In this document: in pieces, positions 32,949-42,278 of the stretch
How the letters are laid out: each line of letters starts with the position of its first letter
How positions within the stretch are numbered: position 1 is the first letter of the stretch
Position numbers and translations under genes: made by a program
The notes under the pieces: generated by a model
Database searches by the model: none
What the model was told of the DNA's origin: nothing
The model's input: the letters and a program-made list of their open reading frames with translations, nothing else
NCBI GenBank assembly: GCA_963204715.1
Contig: CAUJHK010000038.1
Coordinates: forward strand, 1-47,673
DNA from: Pseudomonadota bacterium
GTDB lineage: Bacteria; Pseudomonadota; Alphaproteobacteria; Micavibrionales; Micavibrionaceae
Direction: 5' to 3'
DNA: 47,673 nt

Positions 32949-35435
32949 CTACCTTTGTCCGACCAGAACTTCACGCTTGCCGACATGGTTTGATTTTCCA
33001 ACCACGCCCTGCTTTTCCATTTCTTCAATAATGCGGGCAGCGCGGTTGTAGCCAATCTGCAAATGACGCTGGATAAAGCTGGTGGAGGCTTTTTGCTCAC
33101 GCGCGACCAAGGCAACGGCTTCGTCGTATAGCTCATCACAGGCTTCGCCGCCACTGCCGCCTTCACCATCGCCGCCTTCAAAATCACCTTCGGTGATGTC
33201 TTCAAGGTAGCTTGGCTCACCTTGGGATTTGAGGAAGTTGACGACGTTCTCAACATCAGAATCAGATGTGAACGGCCCATGCACGCGGGTGATGCGTCCG
33301 CCTGCGGCCATGTAAAGCATGTCGCCCATGCCCAACAACTGCTCCGCGCCGCCCTCATTCAAAATGGTGCGGGAATCGATTTTGCTTGATACGGCAAAGG
33401 ATATACGGGTTGGGAAGTTCGCTTTGATAACGCCCGTGATAACATCCACCGATGGTCGCTGTGTGGCCATGATAAGGTGAATACCTGCCGCCCGCGCCAT
33501 TTGCGCAAGACGCTGGATAGCACCTTCAACATCTTTTCCGGCCACCAGCATCAGGTCGGCAAATTCATCGACGATAACGACAATGTAGGGAAGGTCGGTC
33601 AGGTCAAGCGGTTGTTCTTCGTACACAGGCTTGCCTGTTTCGGGGTCAAACCCTGTTTGCACTTTGCGCATCAACACTTCGCCCTTTTTGCGCGCTTCGG
33701 CAAGGCGGGCGTTATAGCCATCTATGTTGCGCACGCCGAGCTTGGACATGGCGCGGTAACGCTCTTCCATCTCATTCACGGTCCATTTCAAGGCGACCAC
33801 GGCTTTGCCGGGTTCGGTGACGACAGGGGCCAGCAGGTGCGGAATGTCGTCGTAGACGGATAGTTCCAGCATCTTTGGGTCAATCATAATGAAGCGGCAT
33901 TTTTCAGGCGGCAGGCGGTACAGCAATGATAAAATCATGGTGTTCACACCCACCGATTTACCAGACCCTGTTGTCCCTGATACCAGCAGGTGCGGCATGC
34001 GCGCAAGGTCGGCGATAATGGGTTTGCCGCCAATGTCTTTGCCCAATATCAAGGGCAATGCTGCGGTATGCTTCTCGTAATCGCGGGTTGATAGCATGTC
34101 ACGCAAATAAACCGTCTGGCGGATTTTGTTGGGAAGTTCAATCCCGATCACATTGCGCCCTGGCACCACGGCGGCGCGCACAGATATGGCAGACATGGAT
34201 CGGGCGATATCATCAGCCAGTCCAATCACGCGTGATGTTTTTGTTCCTGGCGCGGGTTCGAGTTCATACAACGTGACAACAGGCCCGGGGCTAATGCTTT
34301 TAATCTCGCCCTTGACGTTAAAATCATTGAGTACGTTTTGCAGCAAGGTTGCGTTCATCTGCAAAACTTTTTCATCCACCTTCTGGTTTGTGGGGGTTTC
34401 TTCTGGCTCGCTCAAAAGGTCAAGCGTGGGGAATTCCCACTCGCCACCATCAAATAGCTGGAATCTTTTCTGGCGGGCTTTCACGCCTTTGCCTTTTTCA
34501 AGCTGTCTGGATTTGTTGACGCGGATGGCGGCTAGCGGGCGCTCGTCTTCATCCTCATCCTCTTCTTCGTCACTATCTTCCTCTTCTTCTTCCTCATACT
34601 CATCGGTTTCTTCCTCCTCTTCCTCCTCTTCCTCCTCGTCTTCTTCGTCATCCTCGGTTTCGAGAACATAGTCACCATCATCTTCCATTTGCGGGATAAT
34701 GGGCTTTCTGGCTTTGACGGGCTTTTTCGCAGGGATGTAATCAGAATCCGCGTAATGGTGTACCCAGTCTATAAAGGCTGTGACCTTGTCGTGAATGTAA
34801 TAGCCGCTCGCCATGACAATATTGGCAATCAGCACACACACCCATTTTATTTCATACCATCCCAGAGAGAACGCAACGCATGACAGCGCAAACGCAATCA
34901 CTCCCCACGCGCTTGCCATCAGGCCAAAGCTTCCCAGCGTGCCAGCCATGTCTGTCGTGGCCTGCAAAATTTTCATACCGCCGCTGCCGCCCATATGGGG
35001 CTGCGCCAGCCAGTCGCCTGATGGAATGCGGGCAAAAGCGGCAGAGGCCGCCACAGCTCCAAACACCATCGCGGCAAAGCGCAACCAGAAAGGCGAAAGG
35101 CTTCTGCGCATCAAAAGACATGTGCCCCAGGCAATAAAACCAAAAGCAAAAACCAGCGCGCCAAGGCCTATGGACTGCAGCAATATATCCGCCCATGCCG
35201 CGCCAGAGGCGCCCATCCAGTTCTGGACAGGGGTTGAGGATATGCCCGCCGTGTTGAACGAAGGGTCTGCGCGATTGTAGGAGGCAAGGGAGAGCAAAAG
35301 AAATCCACCCACCACTAGGGAGATGACACCAACCGAATCCACAATCCTGCGCGCCACAAAGGCTTGCGCGCTATCAGGGAAAAGGCGGGTAAGGAAGGTT
35401 TGATTGCTGCGTTTGACTTTATACTTTTTTGCCAT
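32949..35435 (-). CDS. ftsK: DNA translocase FtsK with acidic linker
   Basis: An 828-residue septal DNA pump for chromosome dimer resolution. Four transmembrane helices lie within about residues 25-215. A linker of some 60 residues at about 250-305 is almost entirely Glu and Asp. The RecA-like motor has the Walker A GTTGSGKS, Walker [13 protein letters not shown] and [15 protein letters not shown]. The C-terminal gamma winged helix ([26 protein letters not shown]) reads KOPS sites. The linker is shorter than in E. coli but unusually acidic. A TTAA-N7-TTAAC box lies about 130 bases upstream. Confidence 0.97.
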   Translation of the reverse strand: MAKKYKVKRSNQTFLTRLFPDSAQAFVARRIVDSVGVISLVVGGFLLLSLASYNRADPSFNTAGISSTPVQNWMGASGAAWADILLQSIGLGALVFAFGFIAWGTCLLMRRSLSPFWLRFAAMVFGAVAASAAFARIPSGDWLAQPHMGGSGGMKILQATTDMAGTLGSFGLMASAWGVIAFALSCVAFSLGWYEIKWVCVLIANIVMASGYYIHDKVTAFIDWVHHYADSDYIPAKKPVKARKPIIPQMEDDGDYVLETEDDEEDEEEEEEEEEETDEYEEEEEEDSDEEEDEDEDERPLAAIRVNKSRQLEKGKGVKARQKRFQLFDGGEWEFPTLDLLSEPEETPTNQKVDEKVLQMNATLLQNVLNDFNVKGEIKSISPGPVVTLYELEPAPGTKTSRVIGLADDIARSMSAISVRAAVVPGRNVIGIELPNKIRQTVYLRDMLSTRDYEKHTAALPLILGKDIGGKPIIADLARMPHLLVSGTTGSGKSVGVNTMILSLLYRLPPEKCRFIMIDPKMLELSVYDDIPHLLAPVVTEPGKAVVALKWTVNEMEERYRAMSKLGVRNIDGYNARLAEARKKGEVLMRKVQTGFDPETGKPVYEEQPLDLTDLPYIVVIVDEFADLMLVAGKDVEGAIQRLAQMARAAGIHLIMATQRPSVDVITGVIKANFPTRISFAVSSKIDSRTILNEGGAEQLLGMGDMLYMAAGGRITRVHGPFTSDSDVENVVNFLKSQGEPSYLEDITEGDFEGGDGEGGSGGEACDELYDEAVALVAREQKASTSFIQRHLQIGYNRAARIIEEMEKQGVVGKSNHVGKREVLVGQR
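34545..34662. repeat. Polypyrimidine low-complexity tract inside ftsK
   Basis: About 118 bases made almost only of TCC, TTC, TCT and TCA triplets on the plus strand, encoding the Glu/Asp linker. Prone to slippage and to length variation between strains. Confidence 0.85.
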
Positions 35436-35560
35436 GGATCATACTTTTCGCATAAATGCCCAAAGGGAAGCGGGCGGGAGAATCATTTACCCTATTGTAA
35501 CTGCGCAAGGGCCTTTGCTCAAGGAAACACCTGCAAGAAAATGATGAGATTGCCCTATAT

Positions 35561-35581
35561 CCGTTAAGTTTTTATTAACGG
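35561..35581. promoter_or_regulatory. CtrA-type site TTAA-N7-TTAAC upstream of ftsK
   Basis: CCGTTAA GTTTTTA TTAACGG is a perfect 7-bp inverted repeat that contains TTAA-N7-TTAAC, the CtrA consensus of Caulobacter and relatives. It lies between divergent ftsK and a plus-strand gene. It could instead be a weak AT-rich hairpin. Confidence 0.5.
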
Positions 35582-35647
35582 TTTTGCCTGTACCTTCAAG
35601 GGAACGAAGCGTTTTTAGTCCTCACCGCCCAAACGAGGGGAGCGTCC

Positions 35648-35980
35648 ATGGTACATAACAGCAGTTTCCAGACAGTGTATATCATATATACATTTGACAA
35701 ATATGGTTGCGGGCAAAACTGGAAAAAGCACGCGGAAACGTCCGACCACGCAAAAGCAATGGCCGAATCACAAACCCTCTTTGACACCAAAAAATATAAA
35801 AGGGTGGAGTTAAAGCAAAAATCCTTTAACCCCCACACCTCGCAATGGACAGCGCAAACCACCCATAGCTGGGGGGATAACAAGGGCAAGGCAAAACAGG
35901 TCTTGCTGTCATTTTTAAAACTATGGCTGGGCGCGCTCGGCGCTATGACGGCAGGGTTTTTTCAAACCCAGAAATCCTAG
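35648..35980 (+). CDS. Hypothetical 110-residue protein
   Basis: Not recognised. YIIYTFDKYGCGQNWKKHAETSDHAKAMAESQTLFDT looks like a small alpha/beta fold, and the C-terminus LSFLKLWLGALGAMTAGFF may be membrane-associated. GAGGGGAG lies a few bases before the ATG. It is divergent from ftsK and shares its control region. Confidence 0.6.
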   Translation: MVHNSSFQTVYIIYTFDKYGCGQNWKKHAETSDHAKAMAESQTLFDTKKYKRVELKQKSFNPHTSQWTAQTTHSWGDNKGKAKQVLLSFLKLWLGALGAMTAGFFQTQKS

Positions 35981-35992
35981 TCTTTTAAAAAC

Positions 35993-36169
35993 CTATTCGT
36001 CCGCAATCACACCCGTCGGGTCTTGTTCCACAAGGTCTGCCACTTGTTCAAAGACATTGGCGTTTTCATCCATCTGGATTTTCAAAGGCGGATTCTGGTC
36101 ACCAATGGTGCGGAAAAAGACGGCTGCATCGCGCAGCAATTTGGCTGATAATTGGGCGTGTGAAATCAT
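35993..36169 (-). CDS. Small 58-residue protein
   Basis: Frame begins MISHAQLSAKLLRDAAVFF and ends DPTGVIADE; acidic and helical in its C-terminal half (ENANVFEQVADLVEQD). AAGGA lies five bases before the ATG at 36169, an excellent ribosome site. It follows pheA by 75 bases on the same strand. Not recognised, but codon use and the ribosome site suggest it is real. Confidence 0.6.
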   Translation of the reverse strand: MISHAQLSAKLLRDAAVFFRTIGDQNPPLKIQMDENANVFEQVADLVEQDPTGVIADE

Positions 36170-36244
36170 AAAATATCCTTATCACTCTTAACAAAGTACA
36201 TTCAACTATGGCGCAGGAAAGATAGCAACCCCGCCACCCTTTTT

Positions 36245-37099
36245 TTAAAGTCCGCGCCTTGGATGTGCTTCATACGTGCCAAGCACACTGACATCCTTGG
36301 CATAAAAAGCCAACTCTTCCATCGCCAGTTTTAAGCTGGTTTCATCAGGGTGTCCCATGACCTCTACATAAAACTGCGCCACCTGAAACTGTGGGTTCAC
36401 GTAAGATTCCAGCTTGCCCATGTTAATGCCATTGGTGGCAAATCCGCCCATGGCCTTGTAAAGCGCTGCGGGGATGTTGCGGACACTAAAGATAAAACTT
36501 GTGATAAAGACTTTTCCGTCTTCTAACGGCGGCACGTAGGCCTGCGGCGACAAAACCACAAAGCGGGTGGTGTTGTGGTCAGCGTCCTGCACATTGGGGC
36601 GCAGGATATCAAGGTTGTAGATTTGTGCCGCCAGGGTAGAGGCAATAGCGCCATGCGCTTTGTCCATGCGCGTTGAAATTTCCTGCGCTGCGCCCGCCGT
36701 GTCGGCATGGACATGGGGCGTTAGCTTCAGTTCCTTGATGATGTTTTTGCACTGGGGCAGGGCGTGAATATGGGAGTGGACATGTTTTAAGTCCTCGATG
36801 CGTGCGCCCTTGATGCCCAGCAAGGCATGCTCAATTTTTAAAAAATGTTCCCCCACAATAGACAGGCCGCTTTTGGGCATCAGGTGGTGAACATCCGCCA
36901 CACGCCCTGCCAGCGTGTTGTCGATGGGAATCATGGCCAAATCGGTTACGCCTGTCTGCACGGTGGTAAACGCATCTTCAAAGGTGTGACATGGCACAGT
37001 TTCAAGATTCGGGAACATCTCTCGGCACGCAAGGTCAGAATAAGCCCCATGCGCCCCTTGAAACGATATTTTCTTTGCGTTGTTTTTGATGAAAGTCAT
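36245..37099 (-). CDS. pheA: Prephenate dehydratase
   Basis: A 284-residue monofunctional enzyme that turns prephenate into phenylpyruvate for phenylalanine synthesis. The dehydratase domain shows ISFQGAHGAYSDLA, AMIPIDNTLAGRV and the catalytic TTRFVVLS. A C-terminal ACT domain for Phe feedback has GINMGKLESY; the usual ESRP reads ESYV, so the allosteric response may differ. No chorismate mutase domain is fused. Confidence 0.95.
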   Translation of the reverse strand: MTFIKNNAKKISFQGAHGAYSDLACREMFPNLETVPCHTFEDAFTTVQTGVTDLAMIPIDNTLAGRVADVHHLMPKSGLSIVGEHFLKIEHALLGIKGARIEDLKHVHSHIHALPQCKNIIKELKLTPHVHADTAGAAQEISTRMDKAHGAIASTLAAQIYNLDILRPNVQDADHNTTRFVVLSPQAYVPPLEDGKVFITSFIFSVRNIPAALYKAMGGFATNGINMGKLESYVNPQFQVAQFYVEVMGHPDETSLKLAMEELAFYAKDVSVLGTYEAHPRRGL

Positions 37100-37231
37100 T
37101 CCGTCCTTGATTTTTATCTGCTCTAAATTTACACCCTAAATACCGTGTGCACCCCTTGGCGGGGGTCGTACTCTGGTATAGTCTTAAAAAGCAAGCATTT
37201 GCAAGTGGTTATGAAATAAGGAGTGTCCGTT

Positions 37232-37927
37232 ATGGGCGGTATGGAGTTTAACAAGATTTTCGCGGCCATTTTGGTGGCTGGTATTGTGGCCATGTTTGGG
37301 GGCTTTGTCGCCAAACAGCTGGTGCATCCTGTGGAATCTGAGGAATTTGCGTTCAAAATTGAAGCCGCTGAAGCGTCTGAAGGCGGCGCGGCGGCAAAGC
37401 CTGCGGGGCCAGACCCAATCTTGGCTTTAATTGCGACGGCGGATGTGGGCAAGGGTGAGAAAATAGCCAAGGCCTGCGCGGCCTGCCATACATTTACCAA
37501 AGGCGGCCCTGCGGGCGTTGGTCCTAACTTGTGGGGTGTTCTTGGTGGCCCTAAAGACCATATGCAAGGCTATGCCTATTCAGGCGCACTTCTTGAAGTG
37601 GGCGGCAAAACCTGGACCTATGCTGAGCTAAACAAGTTCCTGTGGAAGCCTAAGGCCTATGCCGCTGCCACCAAAATGAGCTTTGCGGGCGTGAAAAAGC
37701 CTGAAGAGCGCGCGGCCTTGCTGGCATGGCTTCGCACGCAAGCAGATTCGCCAAAGCCACTACCTGCCGAGGCGGACATTGCGGCGGAGAATGCTGAACT
37801 GGCGCCACCTGCTGCAACGGAAGCAGCCCCTGCGGCTACAGATGCAGCCGCGCCAGTTGAAGGCGCAGCGCCTGCTGCTGTGGATGCGGCCGCACCAGCG
37901 ACAGCTGAGAAACCTGCGGCCCATTAA
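37232..37927 (+). CDS. Membrane-anchored cytochrome c (CycM-like)
   Basis: About 231 residues. An uncleaved N-terminal helix (IFAAILVAGIVAMFGGFV) anchors a class I cytochrome c domain. The haem site is CAACH (Cys82, Cys85, His86), with the distal Met probably in TKMSFAG. NLWGVLGG and the GYAYSGAL segment match the cytochrome c2/CycM group that carries electrons from bc1 to an oxidase. The last 55 residues are an Ala/Pro/Glu-rich tail. AAGGAG eight bases ahead sets the start. A terminator follows. Confidence 0.93.
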   Translation: MGGMEFNKIFAAILVAGIVAMFGGFVAKQLVHPVESEEFAFKIEAAEASEGGAAAKPAGPDPILALIATADVGKGEKIAKACAACHTFTKGGPAGVGPNLWGVLGGPKDHMQGYAYSGALLEVGGKTWTYAELNKFLWKPKAYAAATKMSFAGVKKPEERAALLAWLRTQADSPKPLPAEADIAAENAELAPPAATEAAPAATDAAAPVEGAAPAAVDAAAPATAEKPAAH

Positions 37928-37955
37928 AGACAATACCCACTCTTTAAAAAATTAC

Positions 37956-37987
37956 AAAACCCCCGCGATGTTTGCTCGGGGGTTTTT
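37956..37987 (+). terminator. Rho-independent terminator after the cytochrome c gene
   Basis: AAAACCCCCG pairs with CGGGGGTTTT around an eleven-base loop, followed by T residues. It may also serve holC on the other strand. Confidence 0.88.
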
Positions 37988-38019
37988 GTTACCAGAGAAT
38001 CTGGGGGTGAAGGCTTTGC

Positions 38020-38472
38020 TTATGCCTTTTGTTCCCACCCGCCTTGTGGGCCTTGTTGCCAGTAGGTGACGGTGTGCCCAGCGTCTTTGTAGGCTTTCCA
38101 ACGCTCCCGCGCGGCCTCAATAGACTCATCATCCTGCCCATCCAGAAAATCACAAACCAAAGAAAAATCATCAGTATTTTCAGGGACGGGGTGAACATTG
38201 CACAGGGCCAGCATATCCGCATTGTTGGGGTTTTCAGGCTTTGTCGTCAGATAGAGAGGCTGAAGCGCGGCATGCCCGTCTTTTTCAGTGCCATGTGGCA
38301 AAAAGCCATCCGCCCGCGCGGTCCATAGAACATCATCATATCGCGCCACATCTTTGGCATGGTTACACATCAGCACAATTTTATGGCCTTGCGCGAAAGC
38401 TTTGGCCAAAAGGGCGGGGACGGCTTGTTCCAAAGGCTGCGTAGTCACGTGGTAAAAGCGGATGTCGGCCAT
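38020..38472 (-). CDS. holC: DNA polymerase III chi subunit
   Basis: About 150 residues: IRFYHVTTQPLEQAVPALLAKAFAQGHKIVLMCN, then WTARADGFLPHG and a NNADMLALCNVHPVPEN segment, matching HolC, which links the clamp loader to SSB. It lies one base after the aminomutase-like gene and in the holC-pepA neighbourhood typical of proteobacteria. The ATG at 38472 is the family start; a longer frame exists to 38547. Confidence 0.9.
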   Translation of the reverse strand: MADIRFYHVTTQPLEQAVPALLAKAFAQGHKIVLMCNHAKDVARYDDVLWTARADGFLPHGTEKDGHAALQPLYLTTKPENPNNADMLALCNVHPVPENTDDFSLVCDFLDGQDDESIEAARERWKAYKDAGHTVTYWQQGPQGGWEQKA

Positions 38473-38473
38473 G

Positions 38474-39457
38474 TTACTCTTCTCTTTTTGGCGGGTAGGC
38501 GTGATGAACGCCGTTATAATCTTCAATCGTATAATTCCCATGCGCATCTTTTTGCAGGGAGCTTGGTGTTAAAGGCATTTTGCCATAACCCCCGGGGATA
38601 TCGAGCACATAATGGGGTTGTGCCAAACCACTCACCCGCCCGCGTAAGTCTTTCATAATGTCCTGCCCTTTTTCAAAACTTACTTGAAAATGCCCGCTAC
38701 CTTTGACCAGATCTGGATGGTGGAGATAGTAGGGCTTTACGCGCAAGGAGAGTAGTTTTCGAAACAGGGCTTCCAGTGTTTGGGCAGAGTCATTAACGTC
38801 TTTCAACAAAACAGATTGTGACAAAAGAACAGCCCCCGTACGGGACAGCTTTAAAAGAGCCTCTTGTACCTCAGCATTAATTTCCTGTACGTGGTTTACA
38901 TGTATGACAAGGTACAATGCTTTTTCAAGTCTGGAAAAAACCTTTGCCATGTCAGTGTCCACTCTGCTTGGCTGGACAACGGGAATGCGCGTATGAATGC
39001 GAATTATATCAAGGTGGGCAATGGCTTCCAGCTGTTCTAACAAAGCGCCCAGTCTTGTTGTGTCCAGCGTTAAAGGATCGCCGCCTGTTAAGATAACCTC
39101 GCGTATGGCGGGGGTGGTACGCAAGTAGGACAGGGCAGATTCAAGAGTGTCTTGCGGCAGTACACCAGACTCTTCTTGCAGCATTTCCTTTCGAAAACAA
39201 TAGCGGCAGTGCACGGCGCATATATCCGTTATTTTCAAAAGTGCCCTGTCTGGGTAACGGTGCACAATGGCTGGTACGGGTGAGTGAGCATTATCGCCTA
39301 TGGGGTCATAGCGCTCATTCACGTCCAATATATCTTCGCGGACATCATAAAGATATTGCAAGGCGACAGGGTCTTTTGCGTCTGTCCCTTTGATGGTCGC
39401 GCGAACCTGCCGCGTCAGCTTTTCCTGAAAAAGCGGTTTTACAGCGGCTTTGCTCAT
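38474..39457 (-). CDS. epmB: Lysine 2,3-aminomutase-family radical SAM enzyme (EpmB-like)
   Basis: A 327-residue radical SAM protein with the [4Fe-4S] motif C80-x3-C84-x2-C87 (CAVHCRYCFRK). LTGGDPL, RIHTRIPVVQPSRV, and HVNHVQEI follow the aminomutase family, and the PLP lysine is probably in the GYGKMPL segment. The length fits EpmB, which makes (R)-beta-lysine for elongation factor P. epmA and efp are not in this window, so another role is possible. Its start overlaps the pepA stop as ATGA. Confidence 0.85.
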   Translation of the reverse strand: MSKAAVKPLFQEKLTRQVRATIKGTDAKDPVALQYLYDVREDILDVNERYDPIGDNAHSPVPAIVHRYPDRALLKITDICAVHCRYCFRKEMLQEESGVLPQDTLESALSYLRTTPAIREVILTGGDPLTLDTTRLGALLEQLEAIAHLDIIRIHTRIPVVQPSRVDTDMAKVFSRLEKALYLVIHVNHVQEINAEVQEALLKLSRTGAVLLSQSVLLKDVNDSAQTLEALFRKLLSLRVKPYYLHHPDLVKGSGHFQVSFEKGQDIMKDLRGRVSGLAQPHYVLDIPGGYGKMPLTPSSLQKDAHGNYTIEDYNGVHHAYPPKREE

Positions 39458-41016
39458 ACGCAGTAATGGTCCATCACCAGCTTGTAAAGCAGGCGTACGC
39501 CAAAGCCTGACCCGCCTTTGGGAACGGTTGGCTTATCAGACTTCCACCAAGCTGTCCCCGCAATATCAAGATGCGCCCAGGGCGTTTTTCCTTCGATAAA
39601 ATGCTCCAAAAACCCTGCCGCGGAACAGGCCCCGCCATAACGGCCAAGATTGCCTAGATTTTGCAAATCCGCCACTTTGCTTTTCATTTCCTCGCGGTAC
39701 GCCTCATCCAGCGGCATGCGCCACAGTTTTTCGCCAGAGGCCGTACTGGCGTTGCTAAGCTGTGACCAGAGCTTGTCATCATTGACGAACGCGCCTGCGT
39801 ACTCATATCCCAGTGCCACCATAATGGCGCCCGTCAGTGTGGCTAGATCCACAATCATTTTGGGTTTGTCGGTACGCTGTATGTATGTCAGCGCATCACA
39901 CAACACCAGCCGCCCTTCGGCGTCTGTGTTTAACACTTCAATGGTTTTGCCCGACAGGGATTTGACAATATCGCCTGGCCTGTACGACCTGTCGGATGGC
40001 ATATTTTCAGCCAGCCCGACAATGCCGACCACATTCACTTTTGCCTTGCGGGCGGCCAGTGCGCGGATGAGCCCCACCACAGCGGCAGAGCCGCCCATAT
40101 CCATTTTCATCTCTTCCATTCCCGCCGCGGGCTTGATGGAAATGCCGCCTGTGTCAAACGTCACACCCTTGCCGACAAAGGCAATGGGAGCGTCCGCCTT
40201 GGAGGGTTTCGCGCCTTTGCCACTGCCTGTAGCGCCAGACGTACCGTTCCAGCGCATAATCACAACGCGCGGCGGACGGATAGAGCCCATGCCGACCGCA
40301 AGGTGCGCGCCAAAGCCCAGTTTCTCCATTTTTTTGTCGTCCAGAATCTCTACCTGTACGCCCAAGGCGCCCAGCTCTTTTTTTATGATGGCGGCATAGC
40401 TTTGCGGGTAGAGAACATTCGCAACCTCATTCACAAGGTCACGCGCCAAATGTACGCCTTGTGCCAAAGCTTCCTCATCTTTGAACAGAGCTTGGGCTTT
40501 TGCACTGGCTGTTGTAACGATTGTGACGGAGGATAAAGTTTTCGATTTCTTCCTGTCCCCAGATAAATCCTTTGATTTGTATTTATCAAAGTTATAATCA
40601 CGCAGCCGTACGCCCGCCGCCAATGCGCTTGCGGCTTCGGCCTCGCTTGTTTTTGTATTTTTGGGCATGTCTAGCAAAAGGCTGGCAGACTCTGTACTGA
40701 TAGATTTTAAGGTCGTCAGGATTTTACCACCCAGATTTTCAAATGCTATGACATCCAGCTTTTCAGCCGCGCCCATGCCCACAACCAGAACCTGATCAAA
40801 CCCTGCGCCCTTGGGCAGGATAACGCTTAATACATCGCCGTGCTTGCCCTTAAAACCTTCTCTGACACGTAAAGCAGAGGCTATAAGCCCGCCCGCCTTT
40901 TTGTCCAGAGCCGCCGCCTGATCTGTCAACGCACCGCCTTCCATAGCAAAAACCACGGCGGTATCAGACTTTGGCTTGGCTGATTTTGAGAAGGAGAGGA
41001 CTACTTGTTTGGTCAT
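39454..41016 (-). CDS. pepA: Leucyl aminopeptidase (cytosol aminopeptidase, M17)
   Basis: A 520-residue M17 metallopeptidase. The catalytic domain has VGKGVTFDTGGISIKPAAGMEEMKMDMGG, the signature NTDAEGRLVLCDAL, and LATLTGAI. It binds two zinc ions and removes N-terminal residues; E. coli PepA also binds DNA for XerCD resolution. It is divergent from lptF, a very common arrangement. No strong ribosome site is seen. Confidence 0.96.
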   Translation of the reverse strand: MTKQVVLSFSKSAKPKSDTAVVFAMEGGALTDQAAALDKKAGGLIASALRVREGFKGKHGDVLSVILPKGAGFDQVLVVGMGAAEKLDVIAFENLGGKILTTLKSISTESASLLLDMPKNTKTSEAEAASALAAGVRLRDYNFDKYKSKDLSGDRKKSKTLSSVTIVTTASAKAQALFKDEEALAQGVHLARDLVNEVANVLYPQSYAAIIKKELGALGVQVEILDDKKMEKLGFGAHLAVGMGSIRPPRVVIMRWNGTSGATGSGKGAKPSKADAPIAFVGKGVTFDTGGISIKPAAGMEEMKMDMGGSAAVVGLIRALAARKAKVNVVGIVGLAENMPSDRSYRPGDIVKSLSGKTIEVLNTDAEGRLVLCDALTYIQRTDKPKMIVDLATLTGAIMVALGYEYAGAFVNDDKLWSQLSNASTASGEKLWRMPLDEAYREEMKSKVADLQNLGNLGRYGGACSAAGFLEHFIEGKTPWAHLDIAGTAWWKSDKPTVPKGGSGFGVRLLYKLVMDHYCV

Positions 41017-41150
41017 AATAACATTTTTCTTTCTTTGAATTTAGAAGTGCCCGATAGACGAACACACAATATAAAGCTATGAGATATCATAAATCTTTTT
41101 TACAACTCTGCCAGTGGCCAAGGCCATAAAACCCCTGTTTTTTAAAGACA

Positions 41151-42278
41151 ATGATATTTGACCGCTACCTATTGAAAAACCTTTTTATTGCGACGCTGTT
41201 TACGGCCATTTCGCTGGCGGCGATTATCATGCTCACGCAGTCTTTGCGGTTTTTGGAGCTGATTATCAATTCTGGCGCTTCTGGCCTGTCTTTCTTTGCG
41301 CTCACGTTTTTGGCACTACCGCGGTTTTTTGAGGTTATTCTTCCCATCGCGCTGATGATAGGCACCGTGTTTATCTATAATAAGATGACAGCGGATTCCG
41401 AAATGGTGGTCATGCGCACATCGGGTTTTTCGCCTTTGCGTATGGGGCGGCCAGCTCTTATGTTGGGTTGCTTAATAGCAGTCACAATCTTCATTATAAC
41501 GGCGTGGATATCACCCTTATCCTTATCCAAAATGCAGGTCATGCGTGTGACCATCAAGGCACAATTTTCCAACCTTTTGCTGCGCGATGGAATCTTTAAC
41601 CAGGTGGGTAAGGATTTGACGGTCTATATCCACAATCGCGGCAATGGTGGAGATTTGGAAGGGTTGCTCATACATGACACGCGAGATAAAACCCAGCCGC
41701 CTGTGACGGTTTTGGCCAAGCGCGGGGTGATTGTCAGCGATGATGACAAGCAGCAGGTGGTTATTTATGATGGATCTCGCCAGCAGGTCAGCCCGCAGAC
41801 AGGGGCCTATAACAGGCTTGACTTTGATCGCTATACCATAGATTTGCCCGATGCAGGCCCTGTGCAGCAAAGATGGAGAGAGCCTGATGAACGCACGCTT
41901 CTTGAACTAATGTTTCCCGATGAGGAAAGCAAAAAAGACGCCAAAACCATGCGCGAATTCAAAACCGAAATTCACCGCCGTTTTGTCAGTCCTTTTCTGG
42001 CCATCACCTACACGCTGATATCACTTTGCTGTCTTTTGCTGGGGGATTTAAACAGGCGCGGCCTTGGCCTTCGCATCATCATTGCAACGGGGTCGGTTAT
42101 CATATTACAAGGCCTTTATCTTGTGGCCTATAACCTTGCCAAAGAAAGCATGATGGGCCTTGCCTTGATGTATGGCGTAACCTTCGTGCCCCTTATGGCC
42201 GCATACTATCTTTTAACGCCTGCCTCTTACGCGGTGCGCCAGAAAATAAAGCAGCAATGGGCGGGGATGATGTCATGA
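41151..42278 (+). CDS. lptF: LPS export permease LptF
   Basis: A 375-residue YjgP/YjgQ permease. Three N-terminal helices (residues about 10-120) and three C-terminal ones (from about 285) flank a periplasmic jellyroll domain. DRYLLKNLFIATLFTAISLAAIIMLTQSLRF opens the protein; RRFVSPFLAITYTLISLC restarts the membrane part. LptF and LptG, with LptB and LptC, drive LPS out of the inner membrane. Its stop overlaps the lptG start as ATGA. Confidence 0.93.
   Translation: MIFDRYLLKNLFIATLFTAISLAAIIMLTQSLRFLELIINSGASGLSFFALTFLALPRFFEVILPIALMIGTVFIYNKMTADSEMVVMRTSGFSPLRMGRPALMLGCLIAVTIFIITAWISPLSLSKMQVMRVTIKAQFSNLLLRDGIFNQVGKDLTVYIHNRGNGGDLEGLLIHDTRDKTQPPVTVLAKRGVIVSDDDKQQVVIYDGSRQQVSPQTGAYNRLDFDRYTIDLPDAGPVQQRWREPDERTLLELMFPDEESKKDAKTMREFKTEIHRRFVSPFLAITYTLISLCCLLLGDLNRRGLGLRIIIATGSVIILQGLYLVAYNLAKESMMGLALMYGVTFVPLMAAYYLLTPASYAVRQKIKQQWAGMMS

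Noticed and set aside
34126-34671. Long plus-strand open frame antisense to ftsK, rich in serine
   Set aside because: It only mirrors the acidic linker and motor codons of ftsK; poly-serine is the complement of the GAA/GAG/GAT runs. No ribosome site and no recognisable fold.
39650-40399. 250-codon plus-strand open frame antisense to pepA
   Set aside because: pepA is complete with all M17 motifs on the other strand; the antisense product is low-complexity Ser/Pro/Ala and has no family signature.
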